Shown: positions 36,696-45,711 of the stretch, piece by piece | How positions within the stretch are numbered: the stretch's first letter is position 1 | How the letters are laid out: each line of letters starts with the position of its first letter | DNA from: Curvibacter microcysteis | GTDB lineage: Bacteria > Pseudomonadota > Gammaproteobacteria > Burkholderiales > Burkholderiaceae_C | Direction: 5' to 3' | Length of the DNA stretch: 64,000 bases | NCBI RefSeq assembly: GCF_028649455.1 | Contig: NZ_JAQSIO010000003.1 | Span: 618,023-682,022 of the forward strand | Program-made: the position numbers and the translations under genes | Notes under the pieces: model-generated | What the model saw: only the letters and a program-made list of their open reading frames with translations | Databases searched by the model: none | What the model was told of the DNA's origin: nothing

Positions 36696-39454
36696 ACCAC
36701 CGGATTGTTTTCGCTGTGCTGTTTGCCATCGGTCTGCTGACCCTGGCCTGGGTCGGGATGGGCTTTTGGGACAGCAACAGCCTGGCCCTGGCCGTCACCG
36801 CCCTGATCACCCTGGTCTACGGTCTGGGCGCCCTGGAGCTGCACCGCTACAACCAGGCCAGCCAAGCCCTGGGCCAGGGCCTCAAGGCCTTGTCTGGCGA
36901 GGCGGGCCGCCCAGCCCCCGGCCTGGACGACTGGCTGGCCAGCCTGCCCGCCGCCCTGCGCCCGGCCCTGCGCCAACGCATTGAAGGGGAGCGCGTGCCC
37001 CTGCCCGGCCCGGCGCTGACGCCTTACTTGGTGGGCCTGCTGGTCATGCTGGGCATGTTGGGGACCTTCCTGGGCATGGTCATGACCTTCAAGGGCGCGC
37101 TGTTCGCACTGGAAGGCTCGAGTGACCTGCTGGCCATCCGCTCCGCGCTGGCCGCCCCCATCAAGGGCCTGGGCCTGTCCTTCGGCACCTCGGTGGCGGG
37201 TGTGGCCAGCTCGGCCCTGCTGGGCCTGCTGTCCGCCCTGAGCCGGCGCGAGCGCCTGGCGGTGCTGCGCCAACTCGACGCCCAGATCAGCACCCACTTC
37301 CGCCCCCAGAGCCTGGCCCACCAGCGCCAGGAGACCCTGCGCGTCCTGCAGGTGCAGGCCAGCGCCCTGCCCGCTGCCGTGGACGGTCTGCAAGCCTTGA
37401 TGGCCCAGGTGCAGCACAGCAGCGAGCAGCTCAGCCAGCGCCTGCTGGCCCAGCAGCAAGCCTTTCACCAACAGGCCAGCACGGCCTACACCGAGCTCGC
37501 CAGCTCGGTCGGCGCGGCCCTGAAAAACAGCCTGTCTGAAAGCGCCCGCCTGGCTGGCGACAGCCTCAAGCCCGTGGTGGAAGCCGCCATGGCCGAGGTC
37601 GTGGCCTCGTCCCGCGAACTGCACACCCGTCTGGGTGGCATCGCCCAGGCGCAGTTGGATGGCATGAGCCAGCAACTGGGCCAGACCGCCCAGCAACTGG
37701 CCCAGGGCTGGAGCCAGGCCCTGGACCAGCAACAGCAGCAAGGCGATCGCGTGCTGGGCCAGCTGGACCAGCAACTGACCCGCTTCACCAGCGGCTTTGA
37801 GCACAGCGCCGAGCGCCTGCTCAGCGGCGTGCAGGCGAATGCCACCCAGGCCCAGGCCGCTTGGGCCGAGAGCGACCAGGCTCGCCTGGCCCGGTGGACC
37901 CAGGCCTTGCAAGACCAGACCGCGCACTGGCAAGCCGACCTGCAAGCCCGGGATGCCCAGGTCCAGGCCTTGCACCAGGCGACGGGCCTGTCTTTGCAAG
38001 ACACCGCCCAGGCGCTGGCACAAGGCCTGCAAGACACGGTGACCCAGATCAGCGCCCAGAGCCGCACCGAGGCCGAACGCACCCTGGCCGCCCTGCAAGC
38101 CCTCAGCACCCAGGCCGAGGCCCAAGCCAGCCAGCGCCGGGCTGCCGAGGCCCAATGGGCGCAGCAACAAGGGGCCCACCTGGACCAGATGGCCCAGCTG
38201 TGGCGCAGCGAATTCAGTGCTTTGCGGGCCGAAGAAGCCCAGCGCAGCCAGGCCGGCTTGGCCCAGTGGGGCGAGGTGCAGGAAGCCGTCAGCCAGCAGC
38301 TGCAAGCCACCGTGGCCCAAGTCAGCGCCCAAAGCCGCGCCGAAGCCGAACGCACCCTGGCCGCCTTGCAACAGCTCAGCAGCGAGGCCGAAGCCCTGGC
38401 CAGCCAGCGCCGTGCCGCCGAAGCCCAATGGGCGCAGCAACAAGGCCAGCACCTGGACCAGATGGCGCAGCTGTGGCGCAGCGAGTTCAGCGCCCTGCGC
38501 GCCGAAGAAGCCCAACGCCACCAGGCCGCCACGGCCGAGCTGGGCCAACTGCAACAAGCCGTCAGCACCCAGTTGCAGGCGACGGCCAGCCAGATCAGCC
38601 AGCAAAGCCAAGCCCAGGCCGAACAAACCCTGGCGGCGCTGCACACCCTGTTGCAGCAGTCCGAGGCCTTCAGCCAGGCGCGCAGCGCCTCCGAGGCGCA
38701 GTGGGCCGAGCAACACCGCCAACACCTGGGCCAGATGGCCGAGCTGTGGCGCGGCGAACTCAGCAGCCTGCGCACCGACGAGGCCGAGCGCGGCCAAGCC
38801 GCGCTGGAGCGCCTGGGCGCCCTGGAAGCCGCCGTGGCCCAGCACCTGAGCAACCTGGGCCAGTCGCTGGAGGCCCCCATGAGCCGCCTCATGCAGACTG
38901 CGGCCGAAGTCCCCCAGGCCGCCAGCGAGCTGCTGCTGCAACTGCGTGAGCAGGTCAGCCAACTGAGCCAGCGCGACCAACAGGCCCTGAGCGAGCGCGT
39001 GGCCTTGATGGAGCGCCTGGGCACGCTGCTGCAAGCCCTGGAAGCCCATGCCGGCGACCACGGCCAGGCCGTCAGCGCGCTCAGCACCCAGGCCTTGGCC
39101 TTGCTGGAACAGGCCAGTGCCCGCGTGGCCGACAGCCTGGGCCTGCAAGCCCAGCGCGCCGAGATGCTGTCGGCCGACCTCAGCAGCAGCGCCATCGAGC
39201 TGGCCAGCCTGGGCGGCGCCTTCCAGCAAGGCGTGCAGCTGTTCAGCAACAGCAACGGGCAATTGATCGACGCCTTGCAGCGCATCGAAGCCACCCTGGC
39301 CCAATCCAGCAGCCGCAGCGACGAACAACTGGCCTACTACGTGGCCCAGGCGCGCGAGGTGATCGACCTCAGCATCGCAGCCCAGCGCGGCATTGTCGAA
39401 GACCTGCGCCAACTGCCGGCCCGCCAGGCCAGCGCTGAAGGAAGCGCGGGATGA
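36692..39454 (+). CDS. DUF802 protein: MotA/ExbB/ZorA-like membrane unit with giant coiled-coil tail
   Basis: 920 residues. Four membrane helices (about 5-24, 30-50, 111-133, 163-185) form a MotA/TolQ/ExbB/ZorA-like channel unit: GMLGTFLGMVMTF at 121-133 and FGTSVAGVASSALLGLLSALSRRER at 164-188 are the conserved third and fourth helices. The rest, about 195-920, is cytoplasmic helical coiled coil rich in Ala, Gln, Leu and Glu. It contains three repeats of exactly 91 residues (about 453-725), each carrying the DUF802 core AEAQWAQQQGxHLDQMAQLWRSEFSALRAEEAQR. The gene overlaps DUF3348 upstream and the OmpA gene downstream (ATGA both times). Likely forms the pentameric stator around the MotB-like partner. 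Confidence 0.85.
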   Translation: MNHRIVFAVLFAIGLLTLAWVGMGFWDSNSLALAVTALITLVYGLGALELHRYNQASQALGQGLKALSGEAGRPAPGLDDWLASLPAALRPALRQRIEGERVPLPGPALTPYLVGLLVMLGMLGTFLGMVMTFKGALFALEGSSDLLAIRSALAAPIKGLGLSFGTSVAGVASSALLGLLSALSRRERLAVLRQLDAQISTHFRPQSLAHQRQETLRVLQVQASALPAAVDGLQALMAQVQHSSEQLSQRLLAQQQAFHQQASTAYTELASSVGAALKNSLSESARLAGDSLKPVVEAAMAEVVASSRELHTRLGGIAQAQLDGMSQQLGQTAQQLAQGWSQALDQQQQQGDRVLGQLDQQLTRFTSGFEHSAERLLSGVQANATQAQAAWAESDQARLARWTQALQDQTAHWQADLQARDAQVQALHQATGLSLQDTAQALAQGLQDTVTQISAQSRTEAERTLAALQALSTQAEAQASQRRAAEAQWAQQQGAHLDQMAQLWRSEFSALRAEEAQRSQAGLAQWGEVQEAVSQQLQATVAQVSAQSRAEAERTLAALQQLSSEAEALASQRRAAEAQWAQQQGQHLDQMAQLWRSEFSALRAEEAQRHQAATAELGQLQQAVSTQLQATASQISQQSQAQAEQTLAALHTLLQQSEAFSQARSASEAQWAEQHRQHLGQMAELWRGELSSLRTDEAERGQAALERLGALEAAVAQHLSNLGQSLEAPMSRLMQTAAEVPQAASELLLQLREQVSQLSQRDQQALSERVALMERLGTLLQALEAHAGDHGQAVSALSTQALALLEQASARVADSLGLQAQRAEMLSADLSSSAIELASLGGAFQQGVQLFSNSNGQLIDALQRIEATLAQSSSRSDEQLAYYVAQAREVIDLSIAAQRGIVEDLRQLPARQASAEGSAG
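38048..38866 (+). repeat. Three tandem 273-nt repeats inside the DUF802 gene
   Basis: Equivalent positions (ATCAGCGCCC, GTCAGCGCCC, ATCAGCCAGC) occur at 38048, 38321 and 38594, a period of exactly 273 nt (91 codons). Copies one and two are very alike at DNA level; the third has drifted. The period keeps frame and heptad phase of the coiled coil. Confidence 0.85.
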
Positions 39455-40110
39455 GCGAGCTCGAAGAACGCGAAGACAGCCTGGAGCCCAGTGCCCCGGT
39501 CTGGGCCGTGTTTGGCGATTTGATGTCCGGCCTGCTGGGCGCTTTTGTGCTGATCCTCATGGGCGTGCTGCTGGTGCAGATCGACCTGACCGCCAGCCTG
39601 CAAGCCGAGGTGGAGAAGCGCAAGGTTGAAGAAACCCGGCGCATGGCGCTGGAAAAAGCCCTGGCCATCCCCCTGCAAAGTGGCCGTGTGACCCTGAACA
39701 ACGGTCGCATCGGCATCAGTGGCAGCGTGCTGTTTCCGCTCAACTCAGACCAGCTGCGCCCCGAGGGCCGTCAGCTGCTCAAGACCTTGGTACAGCCCCT
39801 GCGCGTGTACCTGGGGGAGCGCGACGAAATGCTGATGGTCAGCGGCTTCACCGACGACAGCCCGATCCAGGACGGCAACCGCCGCTTCAGCGACAACCTG
39901 GAGCTGTCGGCCCAACGCGCACTCACCGTGACCCGGGCCCTGATCGAAGAGGGCATGCCCTCGCCCTTGCTGTTTGCCGCCGCCTTTGGCGCGGAACAAC
40001 CCGTGGCCGCCAACAGCGACGAGCGTGGCCGCAGCCTGAACCGCCGTGTCGAGATGGCCCCGGTGCCCAAAGCGGCCAAGGCGGCCTCGCCGCAGACCGC
40101 GCGCCCCTGA
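39451..40110 (+). CDS. MotB/ZorB-like OmpA-domain protein
   Basis: 219 residues. One membrane helix (about 17-42, VWAVFGDLMSGLLGAFVLILMGVLL) begins with D23, at the place of the ion-carrying aspartate of MotB and ZorB. A short linker helix (50-70) leads to a periplasmic OmpA/peptidoglycan-binding domain (about 85-205) with VLFPLNSDQLRPEG, SGFTDDSP (D135), ELSAQRA (R157) and LNRRVEM. It is therefore the predicted plug and cell-wall anchor of the DUF802 channel. Its start overlaps the DUF802 stop; DUF2894 follows after 27 bp. Confidence 0.9.
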   Translation: MSELEEREDSLEPSAPVWAVFGDLMSGLLGAFVLILMGVLLVQIDLTASLQAEVEKRKVEETRRMALEKALAIPLQSGRVTLNNGRIGISGSVLFPLNSDQLRPEGRQLLKTLVQPLRVYLGERDEMLMVSGFTDDSPIQDGNRRFSDNLELSAQRALTVTRALIEEGMPSPLLFAAAFGAEQPVAANSDERGRSLNRRVEMAPVPKAAKAASPQTARP

Positions 40111-40137
40111 AGCCCTGGACTGCCCCACGCCAAGCCC

Positions 40138-40962
40138 ATGAGCGAGCCCACGCCCCTGCCCCCACCGCCCTGGCCCGGCAGCGCCGCGCCCGCTGCCCCG
40201 CCCGCGCCAGGCAACCCGGCGACGCCCCACCAGGCCCCGCTGGACGCGCTGCGGGCCCAGGGCGCGGACCGCCTGGAGCCCCTGCGCTTTCACTACCTGA
40301 CCCTGTTGGCCCAGCGCATCGCCCAGGCCCCTGCGCACCGTGCGGCGCGCTTGCAGCCCCGGCTGGAGCAGGGCCTGCTCGATTTGCAAGCCCAAGTCGC
40401 GCAGGCGCGCAGCGAGGCCCAGGCCCGCCTGAGCGCACTCGAGCCCAGCGCCCCTGAGGCCGCGCGCGAGCTGGCCCGCCTGTTGGCAGCCCAGGATTGG
40501 CCTGCGCTGCGACGGCAGCGCCTGGCCCGGCCAGCAGCGCCGGGCAGCCGCCCGCTGGTGGCGCTGACCCAGTACCTGGAGCAGGCCAGCGCCCAAGTCC
40601 CCAGCGACGGCGAAGTGCTGCGCCGGGATGGCCTGCCCGAACTCAAGAGCGCCACCCGCTTCCGCCCGGGCTGGACCCGGCTGCGCGCCGAGCAGCGCGT
40701 GAGCCAGGCCCTGGCCCAGGCACCCGACCAGGCCGGGCCCTTCAACTCGCAGATGCTGCTGCTGCGCTCGCTGGAGTTGCTGCGCAAGCTCTCGCCGGCT
40801 TACCTGGAGCACCTGGTGTCCCAGGTCGACACCTTGCTGTGGCTGGAGCAAGCCAGCCTCAAAGCCCCCAAGGCCACCAAACCCGGCGCCAAGGTGGCCA
40901 GCAAGCCCCCAGGCAAGGCGTCCACCAGCCCCGCCAAAACCCCGCGCCGCAAGGCCACTTGA
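40138..40962 (+). CDS. DUF2894 family protein, last gene of the motor-like cluster
   Basis: 274 residues, soluble. A Pro/Ala-rich head (1-35) precedes a helical middle with LDALRAQGADRLEPLRFHYLTLLAQRI, an Arg/Gln/Glu coiled-coil stretch (about 68-120), and the distinctive SATRFRPGWTRLRAEQRVSQALAQAPDQAGPFNSQMLLLRSLELLRKLSPAYLEHLVSQVDTLLWLEQA block of DUF2894. The last 35 residues are Lys/Ala/Pro-rich and could bind nucleic acid or membrane. Function unknown. Position 27 bp behind the OmpA gene makes it part of the same operon. Confidence 0.8.
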   Translation: MSEPTPLPPPPWPGSAAPAAPPAPGNPATPHQAPLDALRAQGADRLEPLRFHYLTLLAQRIAQAPAHRAARLQPRLEQGLLDLQAQVAQARSEAQARLSALEPSAPEAARELARLLAAQDWPALRRQRLARPAAPGSRPLVALTQYLEQASAQVPSDGEVLRRDGLPELKSATRFRPGWTRLRAEQRVSQALAQAPDQAGPFNSQMLLLRSLELLRKLSPAYLEHLVSQVDTLLWLEQASLKAPKATKPGAKVASKPPGKASTSPAKTPRRKAT

Positions 40963-41039
40963 ACCACCCACCCCCTGCCCCGGACCGCACACACCTGAAA
41001 CCGTGTGATGATCCAGGCTGCTATCCACCGGAGAACCCC

Positions 41040-42731
41040 ATGGCGACCCCACCCGACAACGTCAGCATGGCGCTGTTCTGCGACTTTGAAAACGTGGCCC
41101 TTGGCGTGCGCGACGCCAACTACGAAAAGTTTGACATCAAACCCATCCTGGAGCGCTTGCTGCTCAAGGGCAGCATCGTGGTCAAAAAGGCCTATTGCGA
41201 CTGGGAGCGCTACAAAGGCTTCAAAGCCACCATGCACGAGGCCAATTTCGAGCTGATCGAAATCCCCCATGTGCGCCAGTCCGGCAAGAACTCGGCCGAC
41301 ATCCGCCTGGTGGTGGATGCGCTGGACCTCTGCTACACCAAGTCCCACGTCAACACATTTGTGATCATCAGCGGCGACTCTGATTTTTCGCCCCTCGTGT
41401 CCAAGCTGCGCGAGAACAACAAGCAAGTGATCGGCGTGGGCGTCAAGCAGTCCACCTCGGACCTGCTGATCGCCAACTGCGACGAATTCATCTTCTACGA
41501 CGACCTGGTGCGCGAAAAGCAGCGCGCCCTGGCACGCCGCCAGCCCGCCGCCGATGCGCCACCGGCCGCACGCCGCACGCCGGAAGAAGAGCGCCACCGC
41601 AAGGATGCACTGGAAGCCCGCCGCACCCAGGCGGTGGAAATGGCTGCCGAGACCTTTGACGCGCTCATGGCCGAACGCGGCGATGGCGGCAAGATCTGGG
41701 CCTCGGTGCTCAAGGAAGCCATCAAGCGCCGCCGCCCCGACTTCAACGAGAACTACTTCGGCTTCCGCGCCTTTGGCAACCTGCTCGAAGAAGCCCAGGC
41801 GCGGGGCCTGATGGAGTTTGGCCGCGACGAAAAGTCGGGAGCCTATGTGTACCGCAGCAGCGGTGGCGCCGCCCCGGTGGCCGCTGGCCAAACCGGCCCG
41901 CGCACTGATGGCGCCCATGAGCGCAGCGAACGCGGCGATCGCCCAGACCGTGGCGAGCGCACGGAACGCCAAGACCGCCCCGAACGCGGCGAGCGCAGCG
42001 AACGGCCAGAGCGGCAAGAACGCCCGGCACGCCAGGACCGGTCCGATCGTGCAGACCGTGGCGAACGCGGTGAGCGCGCGGAGCGCCATGAGTTCTCGCC
42101 CGTGCTGGAGGCGGTTGAACGCCCGGTGTCGCGCTACTTCCCGCCCGAGGCTTTTGCCCCCGCGCCTGCGCCGCAACCGGCCCAACGCCCGGCCCCCAGC
42201 GTCAGCGACGACGAGGTGATCGCCACCGGCCTGGACACCCCCCGCCTGCAAGACGACGACGAAGCCCAGCCGCAAGACCCGGACGCGCACGAAAGTCCGC
42301 TGACCGGGCGACCGCGCGGCGGCCGGGGGCGCAGCACAGGCCGTGGCCGTGCCAGCGCCGCCCTGCAAGGCCTGCCGCAGGACCTGGACGAGGATGACGC
42401 CCCAGCAGCAGCGCCCGCCCCCGCGCGGGCCCAGGCGGCAGCCCCCGAGGCCGAACCCACGCCAGCGCCTGCGCCCACCGCCGTGAGCGAAGACAGCGCC
42501 CCGGCCAAGCGCCGCGCCCGTGGTGGCCGCAACAGCCCACGCGGCGCCGGCCAGCGCAACAGCGCCGCCTCCGCCGTGGACGCTGAACCGACCTCGCCCG
42601 CTGCGGCGGCGCCCGTGGCCGAGCCCGTGGCTGTCGTGGCCACACCCGCCACCGAAGCCACGCCCGAGCCTGCGCGCAAAGCCCCGGCCCGCCCGCGTCG
42701 CCCCCGCGCCGCCAAGCCTGACGCGAGCTGA
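41040..42731 (+). CDS. NYN-domain (PIN-like) protein with OST-HTH and long charged/disordered tail
   Basis: 563 residues from ATG 41040; GGAG lies six bases before it. Residues 8-160 are an NYN/LabA-type PIN nuclease-like domain with acidic residues D15, D87, D113 and D115 (SGDSDFSPL). Residues about 203-280 are an OST-HTH/LOTUS domain (GGKIWASVLKEAIKRRRPDFNENYFGFRAFGNLLEEAQARG) that binds RNA in relatives. Residues about 290-360 are mostly Arg, Glu and Asp in ER/DR pairs, and the rest is Pro/Ala/Arg-rich disorder. Predicted role: RNA cleavage or RNA-complex scaffold. It stands 77 bp after DUF2894 with its own ribosome site; link to the motor cluster is uncertain. Confidence 0.88.
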   Translation: MATPPDNVSMALFCDFENVALGVRDANYEKFDIKPILERLLLKGSIVVKKAYCDWERYKGFKATMHEANFELIEIPHVRQSGKNSADIRLVVDALDLCYTKSHVNTFVIISGDSDFSPLVSKLRENNKQVIGVGVKQSTSDLLIANCDEFIFYDDLVREKQRALARRQPAADAPPAARRTPEEERHRKDALEARRTQAVEMAAETFDALMAERGDGGKIWASVLKEAIKRRRPDFNENYFGFRAFGNLLEEAQARGLMEFGRDEKSGAYVYRSSGGAAPVAAGQTGPRTDGAHERSERGDRPDRGERTERQDRPERGERSERPERQERPARQDRSDRADRGERGERAERHEFSPVLEAVERPVSRYFPPEAFAPAPAPQPAQRPAPSVSDDEVIATGLDTPRLQDDDEAQPQDPDAHESPLTGRPRGGRGRSTGRGRASAALQGLPQDLDEDDAPAAAPAPARAQAAAPEAEPTPAPAPTAVSEDSAPAKRRARGGRNSPRGAGQRNSAASAVDAEPTSPAAAAPVAEPVAVVATPATEATPEPARKAPARPRRPRAAKPDAS

Positions 42732-42816
42732 CCTCCCCCGGGCCCAGCCCCCAGCCCGGCCCCGGGCGGCCCCTGTGCCGCACCCGCCGGGCTGATTCAT
42801 TTCTTTGCCGACTGCC

Positions 42817-43758
42817 ATGCAAGCCTTGCTCGACGCCATCGCCACGATGGACCTGAACCCCACCGATGCCCAGCGCGTGTTCCACGGCCGGGGTGGCCTG
42901 TACCCCGGCTGCGAGCACTGGGTGCTCGACGCCTTCCCCCCGGTCTGGGTGCTGACCAGCTTCCAACCTGCCAGCGAGGCGGAGCTGGCCGCGGTGCAGG
43001 ACGCCCTGACGCAGCGCTGGCAAAGCCAGCCCGCGGATCGCCCGCTGAACTGGGTCTACCAGTGCCGCCACGAAGGCCGCAGCGAGACCCGCCTCATGGC
43101 CGGTGCCGTGCCCGAGCCACACCAGGTCAGCGAACAGGGCCTGAACTACCGCGTCCACGTGCTCAGGGGCCAGAACCACGGTCTGTTCCTGGACATGGCC
43201 GAAGGCCGGCGCTGGGTGCGCGAACACGTCCAGGCGCAGGTGGCGACCCACCCCCGGCTCAAGGTGCTGAACCTGTTTGCCTACACCTGTGCTTTTTCCG
43301 TGGTGGCGCGCCAGGCCGGCGCGCGCCAGGTGTTGAACCTGGACATGAGCCATGGCGCTTTGGCCATTGGCCAGCAAAACCACCAGCTCAATGGCATCAC
43401 CGATGGCGTGAGTTTTCTGGCGCACGACATCTTCAGCACCTGGGGCAAGATCAACCGCGCGGGCCCCTACGAGCTGATCATCGTGGACCCGCCCAGCTAC
43501 CAAAAAGGCAGCTTCGTGGCCACCAAGGACTACGCCCGCCTGATGCGCCGCCTGCCCGACCTGCTGACCCCGGGCGGCCATGTGCTGCTGTGCCTCAATG
43601 CGCCTGAGCTGGGCCTGGCCTTTTTGCAGGACCAGATGCAGGAACTCGCCCCCGAACTGCAATGGCTGGAGCGTGTGGCCAACCCGGCGGTGTTTGCCGA
43701 CGTGTCGCCAGAGCGCTCGCTCAAAGTGCTGGTGTACCGCGCGCAGACCTTGGCTTGA
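42817..43758 (+). CDS. Class I SAM-dependent methyltransferase (RlmI/RlmK-like)
   Basis: 313 residues from ATG 42817 (a TTG 12 bp earlier also reads in frame). The Rossmann-like SAM site is in VLNLFAYTCAFSVVARQAGARQVLNLDMS, followed by NHQLNGI, and the active-site-like motif IIVDPPSYQKGSF matches the DPPxF family of rRNA cytosine-5/guanine methyltransferases. The N-terminal part (GRGGLYPGCEHWVLDAFPPVWVL and LNYRVHVLRGQNHGLFLDMAEGRRWVRE) is like RlmI-type enzymes without the PUA domain. Target unknown, probably 23S rRNA. Separate from its neighbours by 86 and 132 bp. Confidence 0.85.
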   Translation: MQALLDAIATMDLNPTDAQRVFHGRGGLYPGCEHWVLDAFPPVWVLTSFQPASEAELAAVQDALTQRWQSQPADRPLNWVYQCRHEGRSETRLMAGAVPEPHQVSEQGLNYRVHVLRGQNHGLFLDMAEGRRWVREHVQAQVATHPRLKVLNLFAYTCAFSVVARQAGARQVLNLDMSHGALAIGQQNHQLNGITDGVSFLAHDIFSTWGKINRAGPYELIIVDPPSYQKGSFVATKDYARLMRRLPDLLTPGGHVLLCLNAPELGLAFLQDQMQELAPELQWLERVANPAVFADVSPERSLKVLVYRAQTLA

Positions 43759-43890
43759 TCGGAGTGTCCCCGGCACTCGGCCTTCGCTGGGGGCAAGGGT
43801 CGGATCTGATACGCCGATCATCTTCTGAACACTGCCGCCTGCGCTTTATCATCGACGCTCAAGTCAACTTCAGCGAAGGCGGCAGAGCGG

Positions 43891-45711
43891 ATGGGCTTTT
43901 TACCGATGACGAGGGGTGTGCGCCCCCTGCTCCCGCGTGCTGGCCAGGCATGGCCTGCGGCGTGTTGGCTGCTCGGCCTGCTGCTGAGCCCCCCCCAATT
44001 CGCCCTGGCGGCAGACCTGGCCCTGGCCCCAGCGGCCGCGCCTTTGTCGGCGCCCCAGTCGGCGCCTGCCTTGGCCGCGCCGGGCCCGGTGTCCCCGGTG
44101 CCGTCGCCCGCCGCGAGCGCCCCTGCGGCGGTGCCGGAACTCAGCACCCTCAGCCTGAACCAGCGGCGCATCGTCACCTTCCGAGCCAGCCTGTTGGGCG
44201 ACACCCCCACCGAACGCACCGAACTGGCCCGCCAGGCCCTGGCCCAAGCGCTGCAAGCGGGCGGCCCCGGGCGCGTCACGCACCACTTGCAGGACGGTTC
44301 GGTGCGCCTGGAAGTGGATGGTCAAGCCGTGTTTTTCTTGCTGCCCGGCGATCTGGGCGGCCCCCGCCCGGCCAGCCTGCTGGAGCCGGCCGCCCGCGAG
44401 GTGAGCCGGCGCCTGCAAACCGCGGTCGATGAGGACCGCGAGGCCACCGACCCCCGCAGCCTGGCCCGGGGCGCGCTGTACACCGCCCTGGCCAGTGGGC
44501 TGGCCTTTGCCCTGCTGCGCCTGCTGCTGGCCTTGCGCCGGCGCCTGACCTTGCGGATGCAAAAAGCGCTCAAGAGAGGCAGTACCAACGGAACCGTCGG
44601 CCTGCTGGTGCAGGACTACATGGCCCACGCCCGCACCGCCACCCAGTGGCTGGCCGGGGCGTTGACCCTGGCTGCGATCCTTTTGCTGCTGGATGCCTGG
44701 GCCACGTTTGTGGTCCGGCAATTTGCCTACACCCGCCCCTGGGGCGAGCGCTCCACGGCCTGGCTGCTGGACCTGGGCCAGCAATTGCTGAAGGTGATCG
44801 CGCAGGCGGTGCCCAGCCTGGTGGTGGCGGTGTTGATCTTTTGGCTGGCCCGTGTGGGCTCGCGGCTCATGTCGGCCTTTCTGGCCCGGGTCGAGCGCTC
44901 GGAAATCCACCTGCCCTGGCTGGACGCCGACAGCGCCATGCCGACGCGCCGGCTGGGCAATCTGGTGATTTGGCTGTTCGCCCTGGCCATGGCCTACCCC
45001 TACCTGCCCGGCGCCAACAGCGAAGCCTTCAAGGGCGTGACCGTGCTGGCGGGCCTGATGCTGTCACTGGGCGCCTCCAGTGTGGTGGGGCAGGCGCTGT
45101 CGGGCCTGACGCTGCTGTATTCGCGCTCGCTGCGGGTCGGCGAGTACGTGAAGTTGGGCGACACCGAAGGCACGGTGGTGGCCCTGGGGCTGTTCACCAC
45201 CAAGGTTCAGACGGGCCTGGGCGAAGAGGTCAGCGTGCCCAACACGGTGGTGTTCAACCAGCCCATCCGCAACTTCTCGCGCCTGGTGGCAGACGGGCAA
45301 TTCGTCATGCACACCGCGGTCACGATTGGCTACGCTACGCCTTGGCGCCAGGTGCATGCCATGCTGCTGGAAGCCGCCCGGCGCACCCCCGGGGTGGCCC
45401 AGGCGCCCGCACCGTACGTGGTGCAGACCGCGCTGTCGGACTTTTACGTCGAGTACCGCCTGTGTGCGCAAAGCAATAAGCAGGCACCGCAACGCCGGGC
45501 CGAAGCCATGAGCCAGCTGCACACCCACATCCAGGACGTGTTCAATGAAATGGGCGTGCAGATCATGTCGCCCCACTACCGGTCTGACCCGCCCGAGGCC
45601 CAGGTCGTGCCGCCAGGCCCCTGGGCCTCGCAGGCCGAAGCCCAGGCGCCCTTGTCCCCGCCATCGGGGTCTGTGGCGTCCGAGCCTGGTCGGACGGCTG
45701 AGCTGAACTGA
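43891..45711 (+). CDS. MscS-family mechanosensitive channel, copy 1
   Basis: 606 residues. After a signal peptide (about 1-40) comes a periplasmic domain (45-165), then membrane helices near 190-210, 250-275 and 290-320, and an MscS core: GLMLSLGASSVVGQALSGLTLLYSRSLRVGEYVKLGDTEGTVVALGLFTTKV with the pore helix GxxSLGASSxVGQxxSG, and NTVVFNQPIRNFSR in the beta domain. Length is far above MscS and closer to small MscK/YbdG-like channels. It opens under membrane tension to release solutes. A second, highly similar gene follows directly, 127 bp downstream. Confidence 0.9.
   Translation: MGFLPMTRGVRPLLPRAGQAWPAACWLLGLLLSPPQFALAADLALAPAAAPLSAPQSAPALAAPGPVSPVPSPAASAPAAVPELSTLSLNQRRIVTFRASLLGDTPTERTELARQALAQALQAGGPGRVTHHLQDGSVRLEVDGQAVFFLLPGDLGGPRPASLLEPAAREVSRRLQTAVDEDREATDPRSLARGALYTALASGLAFALLRLLLALRRRLTLRMQKALKRGSTNGTVGLLVQDYMAHARTATQWLAGALTLAAILLLLDAWATFVVRQFAYTRPWGERSTAWLLDLGQQLLKVIAQAVPSLVVAVLIFWLARVGSRLMSAFLARVERSEIHLPWLDADSAMPTRRLGNLVIWLFALAMAYPYLPGANSEAFKGVTVLAGLMLSLGASSVVGQALSGLTLLYSRSLRVGEYVKLGDTEGTVVALGLFTTKVQTGLGEEVSVPNTVVFNQPIRNFSRLVADGQFVMHTAVTIGYATPWRQVHAMLLEAARRTPGVAQAPAPYVVQTALSDFYVEYRLCAQSNKQAPQRRAEAMSQLHTHIQDVFNEMGVQIMSPHYRSDPPEAQVVPPGPWASQAEAQAPLSPPSGSVASEPGRTAELN

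Noticed and set aside
36293..39412. 1039-residue open frame antisense to the DUF802 gene
   Set aside because: It mirrors the Ala/Gln/Leu repeat coding on the other strand; composition is the usual Gly/Leu/Gln/Val antisense product of GC-rich coiled-coil genes and has no recognisable domain.
35913..40962. Calling the cluster a Zorya defence system
   Set aside because: ZorA/ZorB-like parts are present but no ZorC, ZorD helicase/nuclease or ZorE is adjacent, and the DUF3348 and DUF2894 partners are different.
40800..42863. 687-residue open frame antisense to the NYN gene
   Set aside because: Arg/Gly/Ala-rich mirror of the charged tail, no ribosome site, and it spans the boundaries of two well-supported genes.
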